DNA of 64,000 nt, taken from assembly GCA_963790965.1 (NCBI GenBank), contig CAWBQO010000006.1, positions 1,116,001-1,180,000 of the forward strand. Reading direction: 5' to 3'. The notes under the pieces are model-generated. The model was not told where the DNA came from and did not search any database. It was given only the letters and a program-made list of their open reading frames with translations. The stretch's first letter is position 1, and each line of letters begins with the position of its first letter. The position numbers and the translations under genes are program-made. The stretch is from CAWBQO01 sp963790965 (lineage in GTDB: Bacteria > Bacteroidota > Rhodothermia > Rhodothermales > DASSAV01). Of the stretch, positions 1-8,092 are shown in pieces.

Positions 1-60
1 GGCGCGATTCCTTGTTCCGCGTCGCTCGCATGAGGGAGGAAGCAGCCTGGCTCATTGTGT

Positions 61-1161
61 TCACCGGGTTTTTTTACGGCGATTACGAACGAAATCTTCG
101 AAGATGAACTCGCCGAGGTTGTCGAGATCGGCGTAGTAGGCGCGGCCCTGATTGGCTTCCGTCATTTCGTGGACGAAGCGCTGAAGATACGGGTCGTGGG
201 CGATCATGAACGTGGTGATCGTAATGCCTTCCCGGCGGCAGATGACGGCTTCATCCAGCACTTTGTTGACGATCTTGCGGTCCAACCCATAGGCGTTGCG
301 GTACATTCGCCCGTACTCCAGGTGGCAACTCGGCTTGCCGTCGGTGATCATGAAGATCTGCTTGTTGCGGTTCTTCCGGCGGCGAAGAATGTCCCGTGCG
401 CGCTGCAGACCGGCGCGCGTGTTGGTGTAGAACGGGCCCACCTGCAGGTAGGGGAGGTCCTTCACGGCCACCTCCCACGCCTCGTTGCCGAAGGCGACGA
501 TGTCGAGCGAGTCTTTGGGATAGCGCGTCATGATAAGCTCCGAGAGCGCCATCGCGGTGCGGCGGGCGGGCGTAATCCGGTCTTCTCCGTAAAGAATCAT
601 GGAGTGGGAGAGATCGATCATGAGCACGGTTGCCACCGAGGTGTTATGATCGGTCTCATAGATCTCGAAGTCGTCTTCCGCCAGATTCCACTCGTCGATA
701 CCGCTCCGGCGATAGGAGTTCGACATGGTGCCCGTCACGTCGATTCGCTGCGGATCATCACCGAACTGCCACCGCCGCGTCTCAGCCTGCCGCTCATCGC
801 CCGCACCCGGATACGGCGTTTTGTGGCGACCCGGGCTGCTCTTCCGCAACCGGCTGAAGATGTCCTCGAGCGAGCGCTGCCTGAGCGAGCGCTCCGTGCG
901 GGCCGTAATCCGGACGGTGCCGCCGGCGTCCTCCTCCAGGAAGCCCTGCTTTTTGAGCTCTTCGATAAAGTCGCCCATGCCCATGCCTTCGTCCGAGAGG
1001 CCGTAGCGAGCGTCGAGCTGCGTGAGCCAGTTTAGCGCCTCGGCAGCATCGCCTGCCGTGAACTGCAGGAGTTGTTGAAAGAGATCGAGCAGCTTCTCGA
1101 ACGTCGTGCCCGGCGGCCCGTGCTGCTCATCAACCCACTGCGTGTAGCGAAAAGAATTCAT
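61..1161 (-). CDS. von Willebrand factor A (VWA) domain protein
   Basis: 366-residue cytoplasmic-looking protein without signal peptide. The C-terminal half (about residues 175-360) is a VWA domain with an intact MIDAS metal site: D-L-S-H-S at 183-187, a threonine in the YTNTRAG segment near 247, and the ITDGKPS aspartate at 274. The N-terminal 170 residues are helical and charged and I do not recognise them. Proteins of this build often act with an AAA+ ATPase of the MoxR/CoxD type, but a partner would lie outside the window, so that is inference. The start was set at the ATG ending at 1161. The reading frame stays open to 1464, but that extension is arginine-rich low-complexity sequence overlapping the next gene. 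A TPR protein lies upstream on the same strand, 149 bp away. Confidence 0.85.
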   Translation of the reverse strand: MNSFRYTQWVDEQHGPPGTTFEKLLDLFQQLLQFTAGDAAEALNWLTQLDARYGLSDEGMGMGDFIEELKKQGFLEEDAGGTVRITARTERSLRQRSLEDIFSRLRKSSPGRHKTPYPGAGDERQAETRRWQFGDDPQRIDVTGTMSNSYRRSGIDEWNLAEDDFEIYETDHNTSVATVLMIDLSHSMILYGEDRITPARRTAMALSELIMTRYPKDSLDIVAFGNEAWEVAVKDLPYLQVGPFYTNTRAGLQRARDILRRRKNRNKQIFMITDGKPSCHLEYGRMYRNAYGLDRKIVNKVLDEAVICRREGITITTFMIAHDPYLQRFVHEMTEANQGRAYYADLDNLGEFIFEDFVRNRRKKTR

Positions 1162-1310
1162 CGTCGGTGCAGGATAGCGCCAGGATACCGGCGGCAAACG
1201 CCTGCCGGGAAAGTGGTTACGACCTTCTACCCGCAATTGTTTTACGCTCCGGCCCAGTGTCCGCGCGTGCTCAAGTGAGGCGTTGCCGGGATATTCCCTC
1301 AGGTGCAAGG

Positions 1311-2495
1311 TCACGCGCCTTTGTTGGGACGATCCAGGTAGCGACGGGCGGTTTCGTGCGCGTCCCCCCAGTTCTTCATCCGAAGCACCTGCCGGTAGGC
1401 TTCGACGGCGCGGGTTCGGTTGCCAAGCGCATCGAGCGCCATTCCCTGCCGCAGAAGGCCCCACACCTTGAAGTAAGTGTCGGTCGGACGTTCGCGCGTG
1501 AGGCGTTCGAGCTGGGAGAGATTCGCCATGGCGTCCGCGTAGAGGCCCATGTTCATCCGGATGCGCGCGATGTAGTAGAACGATTGCTCGGCGGCGGCCT
1601 GGTTATACCCCGGCTTCTTCTCTCGAAAGGCGCGGATAATGCGCTCGAAGCTCTCTTCCGCCTTGTCCCACTCGCCCCAGCGGTACTGTACGCGCGCTTG
1701 AAAGGCATGGAAGAACGGGTTATTGGGATGCTTCTTGCGAAGAAGGTCCGCGTAGTAAAACGTCTTTTCGCGGTCGTTCTCGAAGAGGTAGTAGATCTGA
1801 AGGAGAAAGTACGCCGCCTCGGTTTGCAGAAAGCGGCCCCGGCTGGCGGTTCTTTCCAGTTCGCGAATGCCCAGCAGGCGGTTGCCGCGTGGAAAGAACA
1901 CCATGATCGGCTTCGTGAACGGATAACGTTCCGGCACGACGTCCGCGTAATAGTCGTAGATGCCTTTGCCGAAGATGTAGTCGTGATTGCCGGGATGCTT
2001 GCGGGCGACGGAGAGGACGTAATCCATCGCGCGCTTGCCGTCGAGGCCCGCCTTGAACCAGTCGCCGCGGTTGGACCGAAGCCGTCCGCGGAAGCCCAGC
2101 GCCGCGCCTTTGAAGAACATGGCGTCGAAGTCGTTCTTGTCGCGCGCAAGCAGCCGATCGCTTCGGCGGATGACCTCGTCCATTGCGGCGTAGAACCGCG
2201 CGTCATAGGCGTTGTCGGAAAGGTCGAGCAGGATCTTCCACCAGGTGGTGAGCGCCTTCAGAAACGGCCCGATGGGATGGTCGGGGTACTTCTTGTCAAC
2301 CTCGCTGAAGACAAGGTTGGCCTCATCGAAGCGCATGTCGTAGACAAGGTTCAGCCCCACTTCCGCGCGTACGGCGACGAATGGATCGTCGAGAACAGAA
2401 TCGTACTGAGCGCCCGCGCGAGGCTGCGCGTGTGCGGTAGTCGCGCTGCAGGCGAGCAGAAGCAGTAGGAGTAACCTGGTGGAAGCGTTGATCAT
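1311..2495 (-). CDS. secreted tetratricopeptide-repeat protein
   Basis: 394-residue protein beginning with a hydrophobic leader (MINASTRLL followed by a run of leucines, ending near AHAQ). An LLAC sequence inside it could alternatively act as a lipobox. The body is alpha-helical and TPR-like: repeats with spaced aromatic and alanine positions are visible around residues 60-110, 215-330 and 330-390 (for example the FHAFQARVQYRWGEWDKAEESF and YYIARIRMNMGLYADAMANL segments). It probably sits in the periplasm or on the outer membrane as a protein-protein scaffold; no enzyme motif is seen. An ATG at 2516 is an alternative start; the frame extends to 2648, but that stretch crosses a GC-rich inverted repeat. 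No strong Shine-Dalgarno is present, as is common in Bacteroidota. Confidence 0.8.
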   Translation of the reverse strand: MINASTRLLLLLLLACSATTAHAQPRAGAQYDSVLDDPFVAVRAEVGLNLVYDMRFDEANLVFSEVDKKYPDHPIGPFLKALTTWWKILLDLSDNAYDARFYAAMDEVIRRSDRLLARDKNDFDAMFFKGAALGFRGRLRSNRGDWFKAGLDGKRAMDYVLSVARKHPGNHDYIFGKGIYDYYADVVPERYPFTKPIMVFFPRGNRLLGIRELERTASRGRFLQTEAAYFLLQIYYLFENDREKTFYYADLLRKKHPNNPFFHAFQARVQYRWGEWDKAEESFERIIRAFREKKPGYNQAAAEQSFYYIARIRMNMGLYADAMANLSQLERLTRERPTDTYFKVWGLLRQGMALDALGNRTRAVEAYRQVLRMKNWGDAHETARRYLDRPNKGA

Positions 2496-2583
2496 CCGGC
2501 AAGAGGGTAGGCTCATGCTGAATGGAACGACCGGGGCAGCGCGCCATGTTCCGCCCGGCCCCTCAACCTCTTTGACGCGCAGA

Positions 2584-2635
2584 CGCCGAGACGCAGAGGG
2601 CAGAATCGGCACCCTTACGTCCCGGCGTCTCGGCG
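2584..2635. repeat. 11-bp inverted repeat with CGCAGAGACG-type low-complexity flank
   Basis: CGCCGAGACGC (2584-2594) is exactly complementary to GCGTCTCGGCG (2625-2635), with a 30-nt loop. The left arm sits in a stretch (about 2573-2600) made of near-repeats of ACGCAGAGRCG-like units, the same unit type seen at 13581-13612. It lies between two minus-strand genes and could be a terminator-like hairpin or part of a small dispersed repeat. Confidence 0.5.
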
Positions 2636-2706
2636 CAAGAAGCGGCACTTATAGAGGCCCGGGGTATCCGGGTCCCCGCCCCATGCATCCTCGCGCCGTA
2701 CTCCGG

Positions 2707-4076
2707 CTACCGAACAAGCGTCACGCTGCCCGTAACCACGTCCCCGCCCGCCGAGGCGCGGAAGAAGTAGACGCCGCTCGGAAGGGCGGAGGCGTTGAAG
2801 GGCACCTCGTGCAAGCCTGCCTTCTCCGGCGCGTCCACCGGGCGGGCCACTTCGCGTCCGAGCACGTCGTAGAGCGTCACCTGAACGTCGGCGTCTTCGG
2901 GGAGGCGGTACCAAACGGTTCCGGTCGTCGCCACCGGGTTCGGGTACCATCCGGCGGCGAAGGGCTGCTCTGGCGTCCTGGCGGCCTTCATGGACGGAGC
3001 CGCGCTTGGGGCCGTCTCGGCTACGCTCCGGTAGACCGCCTGCAGCAGCCCGTTCCTCGCGTCCTCGTCGCCGAGGCGGGCGAGCACGGGTATCCACTTT
3101 TCGGCCTCAGCGGGGCTCTTCTCCTCCAGCAGCGCCCGGTAAAAGAGGCGGCTGGCAAGGATCGCCTGGTCCTCCGGTGGCATGGCGCCCCAGCCGGGAG
3201 CCGAGCGGCCGAGAGCGAGCGCGTCGCCCTCAAGGGCCGCTTCAGCTATGGCTTTGGCCTCGAACGAGCGACCTGCGCGCTGGAGCGCCTTCGGATAGAG
3301 CACCTGCGCTGCGCGAGTCTCCGGCGCGCCCGGCGCGGCAAGCACCGAATCGAGGAGCGCGAGCGCCGCACCCGGATCTTCCCGCAAGAGACGCCGCGCA
3401 CGCGCGACGAACGGCTCCTGGCCGGTTGCCGTGACCGGCACCGCGCGCAGTCCTGCGAGCATCGGCGAGGCCGCCTCCGGCGCGGGCGGCGGCGCGAAGT
3501 ACTCGCCGGGGTCGTAGCTGAGGTAGTGGCCGTAATCCACCTGACCGGGGTAGTCCTGCAGGAACTGCGACGCGGATGGCACGGGGCGGCCCCAGTAGGT
3601 CAGGTGCGCTCTCATGCCGCTGCCGGCGACGTGCACGTCGTAGGCACCGTTGTCCATGACCGTGTTGCAGCCGCCGATAAAGTTGTAGCCCTGCTGCGCG
3701 GGATGCGGATCGAGGCAGAGTCCGTCAGGCGTGCCGCCACCCGGAAGCGGCGGCCCGCCGCCCGGCGGGTAGAAGCGGCCAATCTCCAGGAACGAGCCGA
3801 GATAGGACGAGATTCCGTAGAGACCGTTCTCCATGGCGAGCACCCCCGCGCGCTCGCCGAAAGCGCCGAACGTGGCCGAACTGTAGCCGCGGTGCGTCAG
3901 GCCGTTCTGCGTGTTGAAGGAGAACTCGGCTCCGCCGCGGAAGCGCACGTCGCCCGAGTCGTCGATGTAAGCGCCGTCAGAACAACCTGCGCTCGCGCTG
4001 CTGTCCATGCGCCGAATGGCAAGAGGAGCAGCAGCAGAAGGAAAAGTGAATGCTGAAAGAACAGGGGCGTTTTCAT
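2707..4076 (-). CDS. T9SS type A sorting-domain protein, signal peptide out of frame with the body
   Basis: The intact reading frame runs 4008-2707 (433 residues). Its last 80 residues form a classical T9SS type A sorting domain (WYPNPV..., YDVLGREV, LPSGVYFF, final SVTLVR), so the protein should cross the outer membrane through the Por system. The middle (about 200-340) is alpha-helical and TPR-like; the N-terminal 180 residues are glycine- and proline-rich and not recognised. A perfect signal peptide, MKTPLFFQHSLF plus a leucine run ending ARAQ, is encoded from the ATG at 4076 in a different frame. Adding one base around 3985-3990 (for example a third G in the CAGGTT segment) joins it to GCSDGAYIDD. 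The frame as given would start at an internal ATG and lack export. A sequencing deletion or a real frameshift are both possible. Confidence 0.8.
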
Positions 4077-4144
4077 GGCGGATGCAACTACGTGGAGGTA
4101 TGACCGCTGCTTTGTGACAATTAACTGGATATTATATACTGATA

Positions 4145-4522
4145 CTAATCCCTCGGCAATACTACTACCGTGAAGTAGGTGTCTCCATACATTTCACCGC
4201 TAACGTGACGTGGAAACACCGCGTATGAATAGGTACCTGCAGGAACCGGTACTCGCCACACGAGGCGATTCCGTTCAGTTCGTTTCAGAAGGGATATGCC
4301 GCCCCACACATATAGGAAATCAGGATTAAGGCTGTCCTTCGTGACGGCCGTAAAGACCACCGTATCGCCGGTGACGACCGGGTTCGGACGGACGATGACG
4401 CTATCTATCGTGATGGAATACTTGGCCGCTTCCGGCCCGCCGCTGTCTTCCCAGTCGCATCCGGCAAGCCCCAGGAGCAGGAGGGCAGAGAGGGCGAGGA
4501 GGAGTAGGGAGTTGGTATTCAT
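4145..4522 (-). CDS. small lipoprotein with Ig/PKD-like domain
   Basis: 125 residues from the ATG at 4522, which is preceded by AACGAGGTC as a weak ribosome-binding site. The leader ends in the lipobox LAGC (cysteine near residue 22), so it should be lipid-anchored. The rest (SITIDSVIVRPNPVVTGDTV, then alternating strands to FTVVVL) has the look of a single Ig- or PKD-like beta-sandwich. No enzymatic motif is present. It is followed on the same strand by the T9SS-sorted protein, with 68 bp between them. Confidence 0.7.
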   Translation of the reverse strand: MNTNSLLLLALSALLLLGLAGCDWEDSGGPEAAKYSITIDSVIVRPNPVVTGDTVVFTAVTKDSLNPDFLYVWGGISLLKRTERNRLVWRVPVPAGTYSYAVFPRHVSGEMYGDTYFTVVVLPRD

Positions 4523-4605
4523 ACGAGACCTCGTTGCAAGGTGGTCAGACACATTGAACGTTCCGCCGCAGCGAGTCGAGCGTTGCGGATGATTTGTGGC
4601 GCGTC

Positions 4606-5807
4606 TCAGCGCTGCACGATGGTGATGTCGCTCATGATCTGGTGGTGACCATCAAATGGCTCGAGCGTTCGCTCCCAGCGGCGCTCGCGCAAGTTGACGA
4701 GAAGCAGTGGACCAAACGTCCACCCGTTGCCCCATGTGCCCACATAGGCGTAGCACTCGTCAGGCGTTATGGCTATTGGTCGGGGTTTGGCACATAGGTA
4801 CTGCCATCGCCCTCCCGCTCCCACCTTTCCCACCGGGCACCCACCAGCGAAATAGTGTGGTTCAAGCGCCCGCTGTCTGTATCATATACATTGATAATGG
4901 GACTTGACGGGCCCTCGTGCCAGTTGCCCGGCTGTGTCTGAAACAGGGAACTTCCGTCGGGAGCCAGCACGATCCGGTTCATGGCGTGATGAATTTGGGT
5001 CCAGATCTTGAGAGCACCGGTATCAAGATCTAATTCCAGCAGCCACTCGCCGGCATAGTCTCCCGGGTCTATGGGTCCCTGGCCTTGATCAGTATCCGCT
5101 GTGGCGGTAAGATAAAGCCTCTGTCCATCTGGATGTATGACCATCCTACGTGGAATAAAGCGCTTGCCGTCGGCGCGGAGCGGATACCTGCGCATGACTT
5201 TATAAGCGTCAAAATCGTATGCAACTACTTCGCGAGCCACATTGGGCGAGTAAAAGGCGATACTTTGCCGGGGATGTATTGCCCTAAGCATCGATTTCTC
5301 ATCACCTCTGCCATAACCCTCGGTATGTAGCACCTCACCAGTGCGCGTATTGGCAAATACAGTCCAAGTTGTATCATTAGAGGCATAGGACAGCAACAGG
5401 GTGCCTCCGTCTGAAGTGAGGAAAGCGTCGGGAACGTTGGGAACGAACAAGTAGTTGAGCCGGCTCTCCAATAGCCTACCTCGTTCCGTATCCATGGTAA
5501 ACAAGGCTCTCCATATTGTGTAGGGAGCTTCAAACTCGTAGGGACCACTACCGTAGAGTAGTTTACGGATGGGATCGAATGCGAGGCGTGTTTGTGATCC
5601 CCCGACGAAGAAGCTATCGCTTGTCCGCGTTTCGGTGTTCAGCCGATAAAGATAGTCGTTGCTCGAACTGGAAAGGTACACGTCGTAGCTGCCGGGTGGC
5701 AGGCAAGCGGGTTCAGCGTCGCCGGCGGAGTCACAAGCGGACGTAAGCAGGAGAGTGGCCACCATGAGGCTGCCTAAGACGGTCGGAAGCAGGGAGGGAT
5801 GGCGCAT
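4606..5807 (-). pseudogene. beta-propeller lipoprotein gene with a frameshift near 4785
   Basis: The upstream frame (5807-4773, 344 residues) starts with a lipoprotein leader ending in LTSAC and continues as a seven-bladed-type beta-propeller: repeated xHPDGxxLY and APDGSSLF motifs (about 215 and 290). It stops in a TYVPNPDQ segment. The overlapping frame continues the same fold without a break: PIAITPDECYAYVGTWGNGW, then a last blade to ITIVQR ending at 4606. Inserting one base in the CCAAACCCC tract (about 4780-4790) restores a single protein of roughly 400 residues. Sister gene of the propeller lipoprotein starting at 7468: the leaders and upstream control regions are clearly related. Function unknown; such propellers usually bind proteins or glycans at the cell surface. 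Confidence 0.8.
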
Positions 5808-5841
5808 GGGAGAACGTACCTTGTGAGGACTCTGACCAAGT

Positions 5842-5938
5842 GTTATTTACGATGCCGATGGCATGAAATATGTAGGGGGGTACTAAGTTGTTCTAGGGGA
5901 ATCCCTGTCTGGTATGTAAGGTCGGTTGCCTGTAGAGG
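5842..5938 (-). promoter_or_regulatory. promoter plus three-site operator array, copy A
   Basis: Controls the propeller lipoprotein gene starting at 5807. Read on the + strand there is GTTATTTACG (5842-5851; CGTAAATAAC on the coding strand, a probable -10 region 35 nt from the ATG), then TGTAGGGG at 5871, TCTAGGGG at 5892 and TGTAAGGT at 5915, giving steps of 21 and 23 bp. A further TGTAGAGG lies at 5931. The first site is 64 nt from the start codon. Spacing, order and distance match copy B at 7503-7583, which argues for functional conservation. Two-turn spacing on one DNA face suggests a multimeric activator; its identity is unknown. Confidence 0.6.
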
Positions 5939-6179
5939 CCGCCACTTGACGCCTTCGCTTACCGGGAAAACGCCGGAAATCTGAGTAGATGCCGATCCGG
6001 GTAGCGGACGAGCCGGTAGTGTACGCCCATGCCTGGCCGACGTGGTGAACATCAAAGAGATACTGCTGCTGCCCAACGAGCGGGTCGTTCGTCTGCTGCG
6101 CGCGTGCTGCCGAGGCAGGCGCGAGGAGCAGAAGGAGCGCGAAGAGAAGCCTTGCGAATGGACCCGAGTGAGTTTTCAT
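5883..6179 (-). pseudogene. truncated secreted protein, resembles the N-terminus of a subtilase (S8)
   Basis: 98 codons. The first 28 residues are a clean signal peptide (MKTHSGPFARLL, leucine run, ASAARAQ). The next 40 (NDPLVGQQQYLFDVHHVGQ, then AWAYTTGSSATRIGIYS) resemble the region just before the catalytic aspartate strand of secreted subtilases, where the usual text is NDPxxGxQWxL...AWxxTTGS..VAVID. After this the sequence turns into basic, non-globular residues and ends inside the operator array of the downstream lipoprotein gene. No histidine or serine active-site segments exist. It is therefore most likely the stump of a gene cut off when the adjacent control region arrived. It could also be a genuine short secreted protein. 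Confidence 0.45.
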
Positions 6180-6302
6180 GGGTCACCTCGGCCCTTGCGG
6201 GCACAAGTGAGGGACTGGCGCGTTGAGAATAGAGCAAACGAAGCCTCTGCTGCTCTCCACGAGGAGGTAGCCCAGTCCAGGATGCCGGTTTGCGATCTGT
6301 GG

Positions 6303-6333
6303 GCCTCCGGTGTGGATTCAGCACGCCGGAGGC
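6303..6333. terminator. 8-bp GC-rich hairpin after the propeller gene
   Basis: GCCTCCGG (6303-6310) pairs with CCGGAGGC (6326-6333). TTTT follows on the + strand only. It lies 56 nt beyond the stop codon of the minus-strand gene at 6389, so it could end that transcript despite lacking a U-run in that direction, or stop + strand readthrough. Confidence 0.5.
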
Positions 6334-6388
6334 TTTTCCGTAGTGGCTATGTCTTCATCGCGTACATGTTAAGGTGAACGGGTGGCGC

Positions 6389-7468
6389 TCATGGAGCAAG
6401 GCCGAAGGCGGCGCTGCTGGGTTCTGAGAGCGCGGGAAATTGGGGCAAGGAGTCAGGTTGCAACGCAAAGAGCACGGACTCCGAACCCGATTCTACGTCG
6501 TAGATGAAGGGTACGTAGCGGGCACCAGCACCTTTGTGCACGTCTCGTTTGAAAAGCACATACCGGCCATCATAGGTCCACCTGGGATTTTCTGCCCCGA
6601 AGTGCGTCACCTGCCCTATGCTATTTCCATCGCTGTCCATCAGGAACAGTTGCCAAGCGTTGCTCACCACTCGAGCCTGCGCCAGCATAGGCTTAGTTGG
6701 ACTTGGCACTGCAACTTCGACATATTTAAGGGAGTCGTACGCCAATTCGGTAAGCCACTTCCACTGCCTTGTTTCGAAGTCAAAGCGGGCGGAGTTGCCG
6801 TCTCGCGGATCCTTATTCATGACGTATTTTCTCCCGGTAGCGTATAGGTCACCTTCACCCAAGAAGGCTGCTTGCATCAACTCCACGAGCGGCCCTACAA
6901 TTTCACCCGTTCGCGTGTTGATCGTGTAGAGACCGCGCTCAAAGGGTTGCTGGTAATCTTTTGCCATTACCGAAACAAGCAGGCGCTCGCCGTCCTGAAA
7001 CCAGATGGGATTGCTGACGGTGGGATGGTTAAAGAAGTCCGTGTCTCGGCCGGTCCACTGCGTTGCCGTTAGCATCTTGAGATTGATGGTGTATACATAA
7101 GCATCAATCCCATACCACACCGTCACCGCCAACTTCTCTCCGTCCGGAGACCAGTCAATCGTGCCGACATTCACTCCGATGATCTGCGGATCGCTGCCGT
7201 CGCGGTTCGTGATCCAGAGCTGATCGCGAGGGTCCATCGGGGCGCCCGGAGTAAACGAGCGGATGAACGCTACCTTCTGCCCATCGGGGCTGAGGCGCAC
7301 GTTGTAGAGGTGCTCGGTTCCAGGCAGCGGATCGCCGCCATACTCCCCCGGTTTGAAGTAGGGTTCGGGCGCGGTGTCCTTTTGGCGGAATGCGTCACAA
7401 GCGGACGTAAGCAGCAGCGCGGAGACGAGGCACGCGGCCAGGGCCGGTGCGAAGGTGGGCTGGCGCAT
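6389..7468 (-). CDS. TolB/PD40-type beta-propeller lipoprotein
   Basis: 359 residues. The leader ends in LTSACD (lipobox cysteine near residue 24). The mature part contains PD40-like WD repeats typical of TolB and DPP-IV propellers: RLSPDGQKVAFIRS (about 58-71), DWSPDGEKLAVTV (about 104-116), WFQDGERLLVSV (about 156-167) and PRWTYDGRYVLFKR (about 299-312). No catalytic serine-protease motif follows, so this is a stand-alone propeller at the envelope. Start at the ATG ending at 7468. Its leader and upstream region match those of the gene at 5807, and the two genes flank a truncated ORF, consistent with a local duplication. Substrate or partner unknown. Confidence 0.75.
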   Translation of the reverse strand: MRQPTFAPALAACLVSALLLTSACDAFRQKDTAPEPYFKPGEYGGDPLPGTEHLYNVRLSPDGQKVAFIRSFTPGAPMDPRDQLWITNRDGSDPQIIGVNVGTIDWSPDGEKLAVTVWYGIDAYVYTINLKMLTATQWTGRDTDFFNHPTVSNPIWFQDGERLLVSVMAKDYQQPFERGLYTINTRTGEIVGPLVELMQAAFLGEGDLYATGRKYVMNKDPRDGNSARFDFETRQWKWLTELAYDSLKYVEVAVPSPTKPMLAQARVVSNAWQLFLMDSDGNSIGQVTHFGAENPRWTYDGRYVLFKRDVHKGAGARYVPFIYDVESGSESVLFALQPDSLPQFPALSEPSSAAFGLAP

Positions 7469-7502
7469 GGGGAACCTCGACTAATTGCAGCCTTGACTGA
7501 TC

Positions 7503-7583
7503 GTTATTTACGACCCTTCTGGCATGTAATATGTAGGGGGGTAGAAAGATGATGTAGGGGAAAGCCGCGCCGCTGTGTAGGGG
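7503..7583 (-). promoter_or_regulatory. promoter plus three-site operator array, copy B
   Basis: Upstream of the propeller lipoprotein starting at 7468. GTTATTTACG (7503-7512) lies 35 nt from the ATG, followed by three exact TGTAGGGG sites at 7532-7539, 7553-7560 and 7576-7583 (steps 21 and 23 bp). On the coding strand the sites read CCCCTACA and precede the likely -10. The core 7503-7543 matches copy A (5842-5882) at all but about eight positions. This is the better-preserved copy and gives the consensus. Confidence 0.65.
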
Positions 7584-8092
7584 TGTTGTTTATGTTTGGC
7601 ACCGGTCTTCCATGAAGAACGCGATGGCCTTAGCCGGAAACCCTGGGGATGGTCGTCGTCGCGGTCGGCGCCTGCGGACACGGCCGGAGGCGAACCGGCT
7701 CGGCAGGCGTCTACTATAGACGATAGGCGCATCCTCTACAAAAAGCAAGGGGTAAGCCCGTCGAAAATCGCTTTTGTGCAACAGGCAGGCGGGTGGACAG
7801 CGTTGGAGCGGCGGCGGCAAAGTCGGTGCTGAACTGCAGAGCAGGCGCGCTCATGTCGCCTTGCAGCCCAACCCCCCGGTCGCAGGTAGTCAAAGCCCTG
7901 CCGGGCCTTCACTACGGGCTTTTCTCAGGTACCATTCCACCCAGGTGGATCAGTCCGGCTGTTCCGCAGCGCGCACGGTCGTGGAAGAGCGGGCATCGTC
8001 CGGGTGGGCGGGCACCTCGTCCTGGTAATTGATGCCGTTGCAGTATACTTGCCTCGTCCCTCGTTACCACGCCGTTTTCAAAGCTCCCTATT
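7584..8092. other. gene-free stretch between divergent genes
   Basis: No credible coding sequence was seen on either strand; the short open frames here are arginine- or serine-rich shadows. A weak hairpin, AAAGCCC (7892-7898) with GGGCTTTT (7916-7923), could be a terminator. The promoter for the AbgT-family gene should lie in the last 100 bp but I cannot place it. Confidence 0.4.

Noticed and set aside
1..60. Window start
   Set aside because: No feature can be supported in the 60 bp beyond the VWA gene stop; a neighbouring gene may lie just outside.
2479..4056. Long + strand open frame (525 codons) opposite the T9SS-protein gene
   Set aside because: Arg/Val/Glu/His-rich shadow typical of GC-rich antisense frames; the minus strand has a clear sorting domain.
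7892..7923. AAAGCCC...GGGCTTTT hairpin
   Set aside because: Seven-base arms with a 17-nt loop and no gene ending next to it; too weak to list as a terminator.
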